A DNA stretch of 64,000 nt, from the NCBI GenBank assembly GCA_021234155.1, contig JAJEKV010000073.1, forward strand, positions 746,213-810,212, in the 5' to 3' direction. Position 1 is the first letter of the stretch; every line of letters begins with the position of its first letter. Of this stretch, positions 13,141 to 24,946 are shown piece after piece. Both the position numbers and the translations under genes were made by a program. The notes beneath the pieces are model-generated. The model saw only the letters and a list, made by a program, of their open reading frames with translations. It had not been told where the DNA came from and made no database searches. The DNA comes from Isoetes taiwanensis. Lineage: Eukaryota > Streptophyta > Lycopodiopsida > Isoetales > Isoetaceae.

Positions 13141-15444
13141 TGTGACGGGCCTGGCCAGTTAACCTCTCGGTAACTGGAGATCCCATCGATCTCTACCGTT
13201 GGATCTACTTAGCTCTTAGACTCAAGAAATTAATACATGCATACTTAGGTAAAGAATTTAATCTTTATTCGTGCTCTAAGGTCCCAAAAAATATTATACT
13301 TGCCATTGCTCGGCAAAATCCCACACAACAACCAAGTTTACAAATAATTATAGTTTAAACCGATCCATAATAATAATAGTTATATTAATCAAATGTATTA
13401 TCTAGCAATTCACACACTCCTACTCTACAAGTACTGCCTTTTGGCTACTCTCCCAGCATCTCGCACCTCTGCTTACACCATTTAACCCGGGGGTTAGTCA
13501 CCGGGACTAAGTGGGGATCAGGGGATTTAGAATATATCAAGCATCAATTACCACAAGCATCAACATAAACAATAACTTAGCCTTACCGTAACCTGCGCCC
13601 ACCAATCCAAGTTACTAGTCCAACCAACATAAATACAATGCATAATTATGCTAAGCACAACCATTGCAACTTGATTCCAGCATTAAATACCACATATACA
13701 CTAGCCAAGCAACCATAGCATCAACATAGCAACCAATATTCCTCTGGGTCTGAGCAAGGTCAACTTCGGCCGATCGGGCCCGGTGACATAGAGGCGGGGT
13801 AACCCGCGTGTGTACACACCCTTCCACGCCAAGCGTCCAAAGATTGGAGGACCACTTATCGTGCATGACGTTGTACCTTACGGTACCAACGCCCGATGTT
13901 CAAAATACCATTTACATAGCACTGCAAACCCGTGAGTCTAGACCATCGCACCTAGACTCCGCCCCGTAGGTCTATATCAAAGAATTTCACCATATACAAT
14001 TACATACAATTCACCATCATGCCCATGCCTTAACATACTCAACATCAAATAATTCCATAATTCACACATGAAATGTCTAACCATAGCCTTAATAATGCAA
14101 AATGCAACCATCACCATTAAATTAAAAATAAACGTCTATATCTTTCATAGATTCACTAACAATAAGGTTACTAGAGACTTTAATAATATTAATCTATAGC
14201 ATTTAGATATCGTTATGGTTCCTTTACCAATACATATGCTTGTTTTTTTTACATAATGTTACTTAGCTAATTTCCAAAGGTTTTCTCTTTTTAATATATA
14301 TAACTAGATAACTTGTTAGTCTTCTCATGTCGTTATGACCATTAGTATAAACCCGCCTTAACAAGGGCCTCGGCTTAAATATATTCAACCCAACAACTCA
14401 ACCTTGATATTTTAAGATAGAGCCTTAACTTTAACCTCAAACTTTTTATTATTACTTCCTTACTAACTATTAACTAAATCGTTAACATTTTTACTTCATA
14501 ACCTAACCCTAACTACGTTACAGTCTGCGACCTCCGGCCTTCTTTGATTTTGGCCTCCGGCCATCGATTCCATGCCAAAACTCCCCTAGCTCCTCCCCGA
14601 TTTTGGTTGCAAAGGGTTTTTTCGCCATTTCGGCCGATTCCCAAATCCGGCGATTCGGGATCAATTCTTGAGCACCAAAATCATGGGATTTACAAATGAA
14701 TCTTGCTTTGATCTTCCCGATTCCTCATTCCTTTTCCATTTCGGCCTCCCTAAGGCCCAAATCGACCATTTCTCATCACATTTCATGCTTCGGATCATCA
14801 CCGATACCAGGATCCTGTTATATAAACGGCGGCATGCCGGGGAACTTTTTACAATTTTAACCACGGTTTTAACTGATTCCAGCCATCCCTTTACCTTAAT
14901 CCATCCCTCATGTTCTAATATGAGTTATTCCATTATCCGGCATGATCTAGATGCTGTCTCACTTAGATCCGTGATACTTTTTGCAACTGCCAATATGCCA
15001 TCATAAAATACTTCCAAATTCAATCATGCAAGCTTTTTCCATATTCATGCACTTTTAGTTTAATTCTAAATCAATACTAAGTTTCATAACAATCCCTCTT
15101 TGCATCAACACAATTCAGCATGCACAATTTTTTTACGCTTAGAAAACCCTGTGTAAGGCTTGATCCCCACACGGAATCCCGCTTTTGTTGCTTTTTCAAG
15201 GCTCCAACACGCTCCCAGAGCTCGCAGACGCGATTCGCTCCTTCAAAGAATCCCTCACGCGAATCAATCTTTTTCCCAATGCTTTTCTCTGTACTTATAT
15301 TTATTTTTAACCACAGTATTTTGTCCGTATAATCTCTACATATACGACGTATTTCTCTGCATGCGTGATATTTTGATTAATATTCCTTTGCATCTTTTAA
15401 ATAAAATAATCCACAATTTACCTCAAAATCCTAGGTCCGTTACA
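13141..15444 (-). repeat. 3' LTR of nested element
   Basis: 2.3 kb, collinear with 20062-22375. Long A/T-rich runs are identical between the copies (for example roughly 13978-14100 versus 20888-21010), whereas C/G-rich positions differ by substitutions and 1-4 bp indels. No gene is seen inside. Confidence 0.93.
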
Positions 15445-15458
15445 GTCTCTCCTCCAAA
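15445..15458 (-). other. Polypurine tract of nested element
   Basis: On the minus strand, TTTGGAGGAGAGAC directly precedes the 3' LTR (TGTAACGG). Correct position for plus-strand priming. Confidence 0.75.
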
Positions 15459-15467
15459 AATTCAACC

Positions 15468-15650
15468 CATGTCCTCATGGATCTCTCGAAACTCACGAAG
15501 AATCCAATTGGCATCTTCCCATGTGGCATCTTCCTCAGGACAACCCGCCCATTGAACCAAAAATCTACGTATTGTTCGCCTCCTTAAGCGACGGGTTTCC
15601 TCTCGCGAGAATCACGTTACTGCCTGGGGTACAGGAAGTTCTCTCTCTTT
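15468..15650 (-). pseudogene. Chromodomain remnant of nested element
   Basis: One frame here reads FLVQWAGCPEEDATWED followed by NWILREFREIHEDMG and a stop. LVQW-x-G-x6-ATWE is the typical C-terminal chromodomain core of plant chromoviruses. It lies directly after the integrase frame that stops at 15649, so a small frame shift separates it from pol. Confidence 0.8.
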
Positions 15651-17235
15651 ACAAATCATCGTCCCCCAACATATGGGAAGGATCAAAAACATACTTCCTC
15701 AAGTTACTCACATGAAAGACATTATGTACTTTCAAGTGCGAGGGCAACTCCAACCTATAAGCCACTTTGCCAATACGTTCCAAAATTTCATATGGACCCG
15801 CATACCTAGGAGCCCATTTACCTGCACTTTTAAATGCCAGTGAGCTCTGCTTGGGATTAATCGTCAAGAACACATAATCCCCTTTTTGAAATTCAAGTGG
15901 TCTACGTCTTTTATTGGCATACTGCTTCTGTCTATTTTGTGCCACTGCCAAATTTTGTCGAAGTCTCCTTAGCTGAGCTTCCATGTCCTCCGCTACTTCA
16001 TTAGCTGCTTCAACATTGCATTGAGGATCTCTCCAATTAAGAGGACAACGACACTCCTTACCATACATTGCCTCAAAAGGACTCATTTTAATGGAATCTT
16101 GATAAGTGTTATTGTATGCAAACTCAGCCAAATACAAATATGAATCCCATACCTTTGGTTGACTAGGCACATACATCCTGAGCATATCCTCCAAGATTTG
16201 ATTAACTCGCTCAACTTGGCCATCTGCTTGAGGGGCGATAAGATGTAATGGCATATAACTTAGTGCCAATATTTTGAAACAACCCTTGCCAAAATTGGCT
16301 CATAAATTTTGTATCCCGATCGATGAAATAGTGGCGGATCCCATGCAACCTGAAAATCTCCTTAACAAATAACTTAGCAATATCCATTGCCGTAGCGATA
16401 GTCTTAAGAGGGCATAAAATGGGCCTGCTTAGTTAGTCGATCAACCACAACATAAATTGCATCATAACCCGAAGCGTGTTCTGGGAAGCTCAACAATGAA
16501 GTCCATGGAAATACACTCCCACTTGGAAGATGGAATTACTAAAGGTTGTAATTCTCCGTGCTCCCTAAACCTTGATGCTTTTACCTTCCGACAAGATAAA
16601 CACCTAGCCACGTGCTCCTTAACCATCTTCTTCTCGTCGGGCCAAAAGAAATTCTCAAGCATCTTCCTCAAAGTTTTATGTACCCCCCCCTTTGGCCTGC
16701 CAACGACTATCATGTGCTTCATATAGCAACCTCAATCTCAACTCATGATCATTAGGAATACACATACGGCCATTATAATATAAAACTCCTTTGGACAATG
16801 CATACCTCGAAAAATCTTGAGGGTTCTCCAACACAGTGCAAAATATGGATCATTCCTTAGCTTATTAAGAATATCCATCCCATTGCCCTTGTAACACACT
16901 AATAGAGGTTAAAAATGACCTTCGAGACAAAGCATCAGCAATCACATTTTCTTTGCCAGTTGATATTCAATTTCAAAATCATACTCTTCTCTTAATTGCA
17001 TCCACCTCCTTTGCCTATTATTCAAATATGCTTGTTTTTGCAAAATACTTCAAATTTTGATGGTCGGGTCTTCAAAAAAAACGGCGACCCAATAAATAAT
17101 GTCTCCATACCCTTAAGGCATGGATAATGGCCAACATTTCCAAATCATGCCTTTGGGTAATTTTGTTCAAAGAGGAGACAATTTACGAGATATATAAGCA
17201 CAAACTCGGCCATCCTCAAAAAAAGAAGACTCCTC
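15649..17235 (-). pseudogene. RNase H and integrase of nested element (frame-broken)
   Basis: Three readable blocks. 16462-16722: integrase zinc-binding region (KEHVARCLSCRKVKASR) and start of the core (WECISMDFIVELP). 15649-16269: core end with the DDE glutamate context QADGQVERVNQILEDMLR, then FAYNNTYQDSIKMSPFEAMYG and the GPY/F module (YAGPYEILERIGKVAYRLEL, KVHNVFHVSNLRKYV). Between 16730 and 17235 RNase H is present only as out-of-frame fragments. Several indels make the product non-functional as written. Confidence 0.88.
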
Positions 17236-18828
17236 CTACAAACTTTCCCGGGAAGCATCGGTGACTATATTCATGTCTGGAATCCTTAAAACTGGTGCAC
17301 TAATCAAAACATCCTTTAACTTTTGGAAACTTTCCTGACAATTATCAGTCCAATGCAAATCATTCTTCTTACCCAACAAAGAAGTCAAAGGAGCAGCAAT
17401 CTTTGCGAATTTAGGAACAAATTTTATGATAATACCCCCCGCTAATCCCAAAAATGATCTTACCTCCTTCACCGTCTTTGGTGTGGGCCAATCTCTAACT
17501 GCCTCAATCTTAGAAGGATCTGGCTCTAATCCCTTTTCTGAAATTACATGCCCAAGATATACCAATCTAGTTTGTGCAAAGGAACACTTAGATAACTTAC
17601 CATACAACTTTTCTCGTCGCAAAATAGCTAATGTCTGCTTTACATGTTCCACATGCTCCTCTAATGTCCTGGAATATACCAAAATATCATCAAAGAAAAC
17701 CAATATAAACTTATCCAGGAAAGATCGGAATATCTCGTTCATTAGGCGCATAAAAGTGGCAGGAGCATTTGTCAACCCAAAGGGCATTACAACAAACTCG
17801 TAATGTCCGTAGCGTGTCCTAAAGGCAGTCTTGTAAATATCTGTATCCTTGATCCGGATCTGATGATATCCAGATCGTAGATCAATTTTTGTGAAGTACT
17901 TAGCTTGTCCCAACTGATCAAATAACTCATCAACCCTAGGCAATGCATATCTATTCTTCACTGTAATCTGGTTAAGCATGCGATAGTCAATACATAATCT
18001 TAAAGTCCCGTCTTTCTTTTTTACAAACAAAACTGGCGCACCAAATGGAGAAACACTCGGCCGTATAAACCCTTGTTCCAATAATTCCGCCAACTGTTTC
18101 TTCAATTCGGCCATCTCTAATGCATGAAATCTATATGGTGGCCTTGATGTGGGTTCAGCCCCAGGAACAAGTTCTATCTCATGATCTACCATTCTATGTG
18201 GAGGCAATTCTGTTAATTCTTTAGGAAACACATCAGAGAACTCATCCAATACTTTCTGGATCTCAGGAGCAATAGGTTGTTCCTGTAACTCAGCAGTACC
18301 CAAAAATGCACATCCCATTCTTATGCAACCATTCTTAATCTGTTTCTTAAAACTTTTCCGGGACAAAGGTGTAACCACTAATGACGAAGGCAATCCTTCC
18401 AGCACATGCTTATCTCCATTAGGACTTTGGCATGTAACTGTTTGCTCTCCGCAATCAATGCAAGCTTTATATGGCCTTAACCATGACATTCCTAGAATAG
18501 CATCATACTTCCCTAGGCTCAATACTTCAAAACTAGTATGGGACTCAAGATCTCCTACTTGGAATTTAAGATTGTCTACCTTAGCATAAGAAGTCTTAAT
18601 TTTACCATCAGCCAACTCCACATATCTAGGGTCCCGACTAATCATATTCAAATCTAGTTTCTTTGCCAGCCTTGGGGAAATAAAACAATGTGTACTACCA
18701 CAATCAATAAGAAAGAGAATAGGGACTCCATGAATAATACCTGGAACTCTGATAACCACAGCTTGATTATCTACACGGCCCTGGTCCACTGCGGCATACA
18801 TGCACATTCTTTCAACAGGAGGGTCCAT
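17236..18828 (-). pseudogene. Protease and reverse transcriptase of nested element
   Basis: A 530-codon open stretch, truncated at its C terminus by a frame break in RNase H. Protease comes first: [14 protein letters not shown] (active site DCG in place of the usual DTG/DSG) and ILGMSWL. RT follows: [56 protein letters not shown] (first catalytic Asp), [19 protein letters not shown], and [11 protein letters not shown] (catalytic Asp pair), then [20 protein letters not shown] and the start of RNase H (NIVTDAS). All RT catalytic residues are present. RT copies the element's RNA into DNA; the protease matures the polyprotein. Confidence 0.92.
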
Positions 18829-18869
18829 GATTCGAGCAGCCCTAACTTCAACTGCAGGGTTAGCTTGTG

Positions 18870-20002
18870 CTATAATCCTGTTGTCTCCTCTAGCTTGTCC
18901 TCTGCCACCCCTATTATTGTCCCAAAACCTCCACGACCACCACGGTTACTTGGCCTCCATTTCCTCGCCTTGGCCCGTCCATAAGTATCACTAGAATTCA
19001 ACCTGGACCACTGATTTGTTTGCCCTCCACGTTGAGAAGATGCAGACGAGGCGGTACTATCCAGCCACCTTCTCGGACAATCTCGTCCATAATGACCAAC
19101 TTCTCTGCACCTAAAGCATCGATTCTCATTAAGACACTTTTCCCTAGTCTCATCATTCAAAGGTGCATACATAGGCCGAGATCCTCGATTTTGACTACCC
19201 TCCTGCATACTAACAGCCTGCGCAGCCATGCCACCCCTACTAGAGAATCTACCTCTGCTCGCAGATCCACTAGTTTGCCATGTGGAAGGAACTTGTCTCT
19301 TCTTAGCATTCTCCAAGGTTGCTTTCTCAGCTAGGTCAGATTCACGATTCTTAGCAATTCTGAATACCTCCTCCAAATCTTTATAAGACACACCTGACAT
19401 TGTGCTCTTAATATCAACCTGCAAACCCTTCACAAATCGAGCACAAAGCTTCTCCTTATCCTCAAAAGGACAATGATACTGCAACCTTCTAAACTTCTCG
19501 TTATATTCAGCCACCGTCCCTTTTTGTGTCAAGTCCAAGAACTCATTCATCTTGTCAACTTTGTACCCAGGAGGCATAAAATGTCCTTCAAAAGCGGTCT
19601 TAAACTCTTGCCAAGTTGCCTGCCCTGCAGCCTTATTTATATCCCGCAAATAATTCTCCCACCATACTCTAGCAAATCCACCCAACATTGCTTGAGCCAA
19701 TACGACTTTTAATGTAATCTTCAAAGATTAATGAGTTTAAAGTAAAACTCAACTCCACGGCCAATGAAGTCCGCATCATCCCCTGTAACATTCTCTCCAG
19801 TAAATACTTCCCTCTTAGTGTCCTTCAGCACCTTCTCTACTGCCTTGTCCGCAGCTGTCTTTTGTTGCGACGCACTCTGCTGCAACACTTGCTGAATAGC
19901 CTGCAAGATATTGGCTACATCAGGAGCTCCACCAGCCTGTCCAGCTCCTCCTGGGGATCCTCCTGGGGAACTCATCTCTACAAGAATCTGGAACCATAGC
20001 AA
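18870..20002 (-). pseudogene. gag of nested element, in two frames
   Basis: N-terminal part 19721-20002: a Gly/Ala/Pro-rich start (MSSPGGSPGGAGQAGG) then a Gln-rich helix and GDDADFIGRGVEFYFKLINL. The frame shifts near 19724 and continues to 18870 with capsid motifs (GFARVWWENYL, FEGHFMPPGYKVDKMNEF, GTVAEYNEKFRRLQ, KLCARFVKGL) and a full CCHC zinc knuckle CFRCREVGHYGRDCP for RNA binding. These match the retrotransposon gag family. The break near 19724 prevents one continuous product as written. Confidence 0.9.
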
Positions 20003-20045
20003 ATATCATCAATAATCACAAATCTCATAATCCACTAACGAACTT

Positions 20046-20057
20046 TGCTCGATACCA
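20046..20057 (-). other. Primer-binding site of nested element
   Basis: Reads TGGTATCGAGCA on the minus strand, close to the standard TGGTATCAGAGC that pairs with the 3' end of initiator tRNA-Met. It lies four bases inside the 5' LTR. Confidence 0.85.
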
Positions 20058-20061
20058 ATCG

Positions 20062-22375
20062 TGGATTTGCCCGCCGATTAACCTCTCGATGAATCGAGAT
20101 CCCATCGATCTCTACCGTTGGATCTACTTAGCTCTTAGACTCAAGAAATTAATACATGCATACTTAGGTAAAGAATTTAATCTTTATTCGTGCTCTAAGG
20201 TCCCAAAAATATTATACTTGCCATTGCTCTAAGAAAAATCCCACACAACAACCAAGTTTACAAATAATTATAGTTTAAACCGATCCATAATAATAATAGT
20301 TATATTAATCAAATGTATTATCTAGCAATTCACACACTCCTACTCTACCTTTCTCGGCTTAGCTACTCTCCCGCATCATCTCGCACCTCTGCTTACACCA
20401 TTTAACCACGGGGTTAGTCACACGGACTAAGTGGGGATCGGGGATTTAGAATATATCAAGCATCAATTACCACAAGCATCAACATAAACAATAACTTAGC
20501 CTTACCGTAACCTCGCCCATGCAATCCAAGTTACTAGTCCAACCAACATAAATACAATGCATAATTATGCTAAGCACAACCATTGCAACTTGATTCCAGC
20601 ATTAAATACCACATATACACTAGCCAAGCAACCATAGCATCAACATAGCAACCAATATTCCTCTGGGTCTGAGCAAGGTCAACTCGGCTGATCAGGCCAG
20701 TGACATAGAGGCGGGGTAACCACGTGTACACACCCTTCCACCAAGGCTCCCAAAGATTGGAGGGCCACTTATCGTGCATGACGTTGTACCTTACGGTACC
20801 AACGCCCGATGTTCAAAATACCATTTACATAGCACTGTGCAAACCGTGAGTCTAGACCATCGCACCTAGACTCCGGCCCCAGAGGTCTATATCAAAGAAT
20901 TTCACCATATACAATTACATACAATTCACCATCATGCCCATGCCTTAACATACTCAACATCAAATAATTCCATAATTCACACATGAAATGTCTAACCATA
21001 GCCTTAATAATGCAAAAATGCAACCATCACCATTAAATTAAAAATAAACGTCTATATCTTTCATAGATTCACTAACAATAAGGTTACTAGAGACTTTAAT
21101 AATATTAATCTATAGCATTTAGATATCGTTATGGTTCCTTTACCAATTTCCATATGCTTGTTTTTTTTTTACATAATGTTACTTAGCTAATTTCCAAAGG
21201 TTTTCTCTTTTTAATATATATAACTAGATAACTTGTTAGTCTTCTCATGTCGTTATGACCATTAGTATAAACCCGCCTTAACAAGGGCCTCCAGCTTAAA
21301 ATATATTCAACCCAACAACTCAACCTTGATATTTTAAGATAGAGCCTTAACTTTAACCTCAAACTTTTTATTATTACTTCCTTACTAACTATTAACTAAA
21401 TCGTTAACATTTTTTACTTCATAACCTAACCCTAACTACGTTCTGAGTGCGACCTCGCCCGTCTTCTTTGCAGTCGGATTTGGCCTCCAGGCCATCGATT
21501 CCATGCCAAAACTCCCTAGCTCCTCCCGATTTTGGTTGCAAAGGGGTTTTTCGCCATTTCGGCCAATTACACCCAAATCCGGCGATTCCGGATCAATTCT
21601 TGAGCACCAAAATCATGGGATTTACAAATTTGAATCTTGCTTTGATCTTCCCGATTCCTCATTCCTTTTCCATTTCGGCCTCCCTAAGGCCCAAATCGAC
21701 CCATTTCTCATCACATTTCATGCTTCCGGATCATCCGATACCGGGATCCTGTTATATAAAATCCAAAGATGCCGGGGAACTTTACAATTTTAACACGGTT
21801 TTAATCGATTCCAGCCATCCCTTTACCTTAATCCATCCCTCATGTTCTAATATGAGCTATTCCAAGATTTCGCATGATCTAGATGCCTGTCTCACTTAGA
21901 TCCGTGATACTTTTGCAACCGCCAATATGCCATCATAAAATACTTCCAAATTCAATCATGCAAGCTTTTTCCATATTCATGCACTTTTAGTTTAATTCTA
22001 AATCAATACTAAGTTTCATAACAATCCTCGCATCAACACAATTCAAAGATGCACAATTTTGCTACGCTTAGAAAACCCTGTGTGTAAGGCTTGATCCCCA
22101 CCGGAATCCCGCTTTGTTGCTTTTTCTCAAGGCCCAACACGCTCCCAAGAGCTCGCACGCGATTCGCCTCCTTCAAAGAATCCCTCTGCAATCAATCTTT
22201 TTCCCAATGCTTTTCTCTCAGACTTATATTTATTTTTAACCACGATTTTTTGTCCGTATAATCTCTACATATACGACGTATTTCTCTGCATGCGTGATAT
22301 TTTGATTAATATTCCTTTGCATCTTTTAAATAAAATAATCCACAATTTACCTCAAAATCCTAGGTCCGTTACAGT
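20062..22375 (-). repeat. 5' LTR of nested element
   Basis: About 2.3 kb, collinear with 13141-15444. The boundary next to the primer-binding site is blurred by local differences (about 20060-20064). The outer end CCGTTACAGT meets the target duplication GGCTGC. Confidence 0.92.
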
Positions 22376-22583
22376 GGCTGCTGTGCAGGTGGACTAGGCG
22401 GCAACGGAGGTAACTCCGGTGCATCCTGTTGTACATGCTGTGGTGGGTTAGCATGCAAGACGTAGGCCTGTAATTCAGCCTTAACCGCCTTTTCATCAAA
22501 GATCAATTCTTGTTCTGGTGTTAATCGACTTGCATTTGAGGGTGTCTCGCCAAAGGCATTATGCGTGCAACGCCTATATTAAA
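22376..22583 (-). pseudogene. gag of outer element, N-terminal part
   Basis: On the minus strand an open frame reads LTPEQELIFDEKAVKAELQA and then a Pro/Gln-rich tail that runs into the nested insertion and resumes at 13140. It aligns with the start of the plus-strand element's gag (FGPMTPKEEMTQMRSDLQEI). No start codon is visible in this frame; it may be provided upstream through a frame shift. Confidence 0.7.
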
Positions 22584-22792
22584 CATACAATGATATAAGA
22601 AAGAGTACGGATAACATAAGTGTTATAACAAAGTCATTTTGGGTAGTATCGAGAAACACAAAGTGAACACGAAAAAGGACGGAAGATTTTAATTACAAGC
22701 GAACTAACGGTTACATTAAAGAAGTTCATATGGAACACAGTTATAAACTTATAGTTATATAATACATAAAGGGGCCTGATACAGGCCATTTC

Positions 22793-23374
22793 CTAGTCAT
22801 AGTGAAGCATAGGAACACACAAAACTGGAAAATGCGGCTTACGGGTTTGCGTAGGGATACGGGATCGGCATAGCGCACACTTCACGCCGCACTCGACGAG
22901 CTTGTAACGTGCCCAAGCCCGGATAATAACGGGTTGATAATCCCAAGTGGGGCTAATAATCAGAAGGTTGAAGAGCCTTCGCAGTGCGTAGAAGATTTGC
23001 CAGAGATGATCATTAGCATCCTCAAAAGCTTGATGTGAGGTCATATTCCAATAATTCCAAGTGCGGGAAAGGGTCCATTTCAAATCATCGTAAGCACGTT
23101 CTCGAAGGAGAGTAACTATTTCCATCCCCTTGTCAGGATCATAAGGTTGTTCCGGCACCCTAAGCTCCGCTATCTCATCGTCAACTTCCCGTTCAGGATA
23201 CTCGTTGTATCGTTCCCCATAGTCCTGTTCAGGAGGTCCCTGTTCATCTCTCGTTATCTGGAATGTTATCCTATCTTCGTACTCCGCCAGTGTTTCTTCT
23301 GCAAGACGACAGGAGTAATTATATATAGATTGAACAATTTTGCTATACCCTAGATTCCAGTAGTAAGACATCAT
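22793..23374 (-). CDS. Small ORF of unknown function in outer element
   Basis: 193 codons, intact, between the extra ORF and gag of the outer element, on the same strand. The N-terminal half is acidic (TRDEQGPPEQDYGERYNEYP and REVDDEIAELR); the C-terminal half is Trp/Tyr-rich (RTWNYWNMTSHQAFEDANDH) and ends with a CALC-type cysteine pair. I recognise no family. I see no clear counterpart in the plus-strand element. It could be a separate small protein, or the displaced C-terminal part of the upstream extra ORF after a frame break. Confidence 0.5.
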   Translation of the reverse strand: MMSYYWNLGYSKIVQSIYNYSCRLAEETLAEYEDRITFQITRDEQGPPEQDYGERYNEYPEREVDDEIAELRVPEQPYDPDKGMEIVTLLRERAYDDLKWTLSRTWNYWNMTSHQAFEDANDHLWQIFYALRRLFNLLIISPTWDYQPVIIRAWARYKLVECGVKCALCRSRIPTQTRKPHFPVLCVPMLHYD

Positions 23375-23590
23375 GGAAGAGAACGATTTGAATTGTATTC
23401 ATTAATACAATAGACACAAATCATAAGAGAATAGCGTATATATTGTATAATGGCTCAAAACAAAAATATACTAATTCCAAGAAAATACATATGGTGGAGT
23501 TGCCCAAAGGCTATACTCATTTAATGGATCTTAGGAAAGGACTAAGAGCTAGGCCCCGCGTCTTGATCCATTTTCGTAGGGGATGGTGGC

Positions 23591-24946
23591 TCACCGGGCG
23601 GCGGCTAAGCAGCGACACCGGGCTAATGGTGAGTCGCGGCACCGGCTACAATCTAGCGGAGGAAAAGCAGTAGCTAATGGTGCTGCTACGAGCATTTTCA
23701 TGCTCATCCAAGCCGCAATGTCTTGGCTTAACGCAGCAAGTGCCAAGTCGCGACTCACAAGTACGGCAGAATGGAGATTTGCAGGGAGCTTGCGGTGTCC
23801 CGCCGTAACTGACAAAGCCTTCAGTGCCCAAAAAGATGCCTCAGCCTCAGGAGCGAGAGCTCGAACAAAGAATAACACCTGGCCTTGACGAAAAGCTGAG
23901 AGGAAGAACCGCGTAAGATGGTTCTTAAAAGCTACTACGTCAGGATCTCTGCTAGTCGCTATCTCCCTTTCAAGATTGAGATGTACCTGCTCCGCATAGG
24001 CCTCTTCCTTATCTTCTTTCAGATGGTCTTGATTATCGCACAACTCTTCTCCCTGTTCATCCTCCTCCATTGGTATGGCCACCTCGTTAATATTAGGGAC
24101 ATGAGGTCCCATAGCAGCAAAAGCATCCTCAGGTGGCGGAGAAGGGGGATCTTGGAGCATCAATTGCCTTAGCTGTAACAAGGTCTCAACAGGTGCAAGG
24201 TCTTCTGGGTGAAACCTAAGTAGCCGTTGGACTTCCGCAGGATAATCAGGAAGGGAGAAGTCAAGGAAGTCATCCTGACAATACTCAGCGAGCTCGTACA
24301 GGACGAGGTCCTTGGTCATGTGTGGAAGGTTAGCGATGACGTGATATGCCCACATGATATCATCGAGGAGGAGATACTCTCGACCATTGTGCATGATTGG
24401 GGGAAGGGCATCCAACCCCGCAAGCTTGCGACCGTGGCCTCGTACAACGGGCGGTTCGGTGGCGAGCTGCTTCCATCGAACAAAATCTGTATGGCTGATG
24501 CGCTCATCCTCCTCTGGATCATCAGCAATAGGTAACTTCCCTTTTTCCAATGGAGTGTAATCGAACTCCACATATTGGTCCATAAGAATGGCCAATGCAA
24601 AGCGGACCTCAAAATAGGTCTGCTGTCGTCCAAACTGGAGGATAGGAGCATGCCGAGCACGGCGCTGAATACCCCTAAGTGTATCCTCAGCATGTTTGTC
24701 ATCCCCAAGCATCTGCATAAGTACGGATCTGTGGAGGTAAAGCTGAGGAGGATCGCCATACGGAGTGCACTGGGGCACCATCTCTTGAATGTAAAACTGC
24801 AAGAAATCGGCATAGTCGGGATGGGTCTCCATATTGGCGATAAGATCCACCTCTTGTAACAAATAAGGATGGAGCTGCTCAAAGGGGACATCAGGATCCC
24901 ATCGCTCTCCATCGTGGTACCATTGCTGACGCTGGGTATGGTCCAT
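23591..24946 (-). CDS. Extra ORF upstream of gag (family-specific, unknown function)
   Basis: 451 codons starting MDHTQRQQWYHDGERWDPDV. I recognise no described domain. The middle part (NGREYLLLDDIMWAYH, then QDDFLDFSLPDYPAEV, then RQLMLQDPPSPPPEDAF) aligns with the ORF in the same place in the plus-strand element (NGHEYLLLSDIQNLPEY, LDDFIDREASDLPIHV, RQMMEAGDLPSEEEF), so this is a conserved protein of the retrotransposon family and not random sequence. It is followed by an acidic segment and a hydrophobic, Ala-rich C terminus whose last 20 or so residues may be out of frame. Position between leader and gag excludes standard gag or pol; a role in packaging, regulation or targeting is only a guess. 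Confidence 0.75.
   Translation of the reverse strand: MDHTQRQQWYHDGERWDPDVPFEQLHPYLLQEVDLIANMETHPDYADFLQFYIQEMVPQCTPYGDPPQLYLHRSVLMQMLGDDKHAEDTLRGIQRRARHAPILQFGRQQTYFEVRFALAILMDQYVEFDYTPLEKGKLPIADDPEEDERISHTDFVRWKQLATEPPVVRGHGRKLAGLDALPPIMHNGREYLLLDDIMWAYHVIANLPHMTKDLVLYELAEYCQDDFLDFSLPDYPAEVQRLLRFHPEDLAPVETLLQLRQLMLQDPPSPPPEDAFAAMGPHVPNINEVAIPMEEDEQGEELCDNQDHLKEDKEEAYAEQVHLNLEREIATSRDPDVVAFKNHLTRFFLSAFRQGQVLFFVRALAPEAEASFWALKALSVTAGHRKLPANLHSAVLVSRDLALAALSQDIAAWMSMKMLVAAPLATAFPPLDCSRCRDSPLARCRCLAAAR

Larger units (their letters stand above)
13141..22375 (-). mobile_element. Nested Ty3/gypsy chromovirus
   Basis: A second LTR retrotransposon, same orientation, inserted into the outer element's gag. 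LTRs are 13141-15444 and about 20062-22375. Ends are TGTGACGG and CCGTTACA. Host sequence GGCTGC flanks both sides (13135-13140 and 22376-22381), matching a target duplication of 5-6 bp. Internal order on the minus strand: primer-binding site 20046-20057, gag 20002-18870, protease-RT 18828-17236, RNase H and integrase to about 15649, a chromodomain remnant to about 15468, purine tract, 3' LTR. It is a different lineage from the outer element: its LTRs are unrelated and its gag begins with a Gly/Ala/Pro-rich segment. Confidence 0.95.

Noticed and set aside
24316-24912. 198-codon minus-strand ORF overlapping the extra ORF
   Set aside because: A shifted-frame shadow of 23591-24946; it lacks the motif conserved in the sister element.
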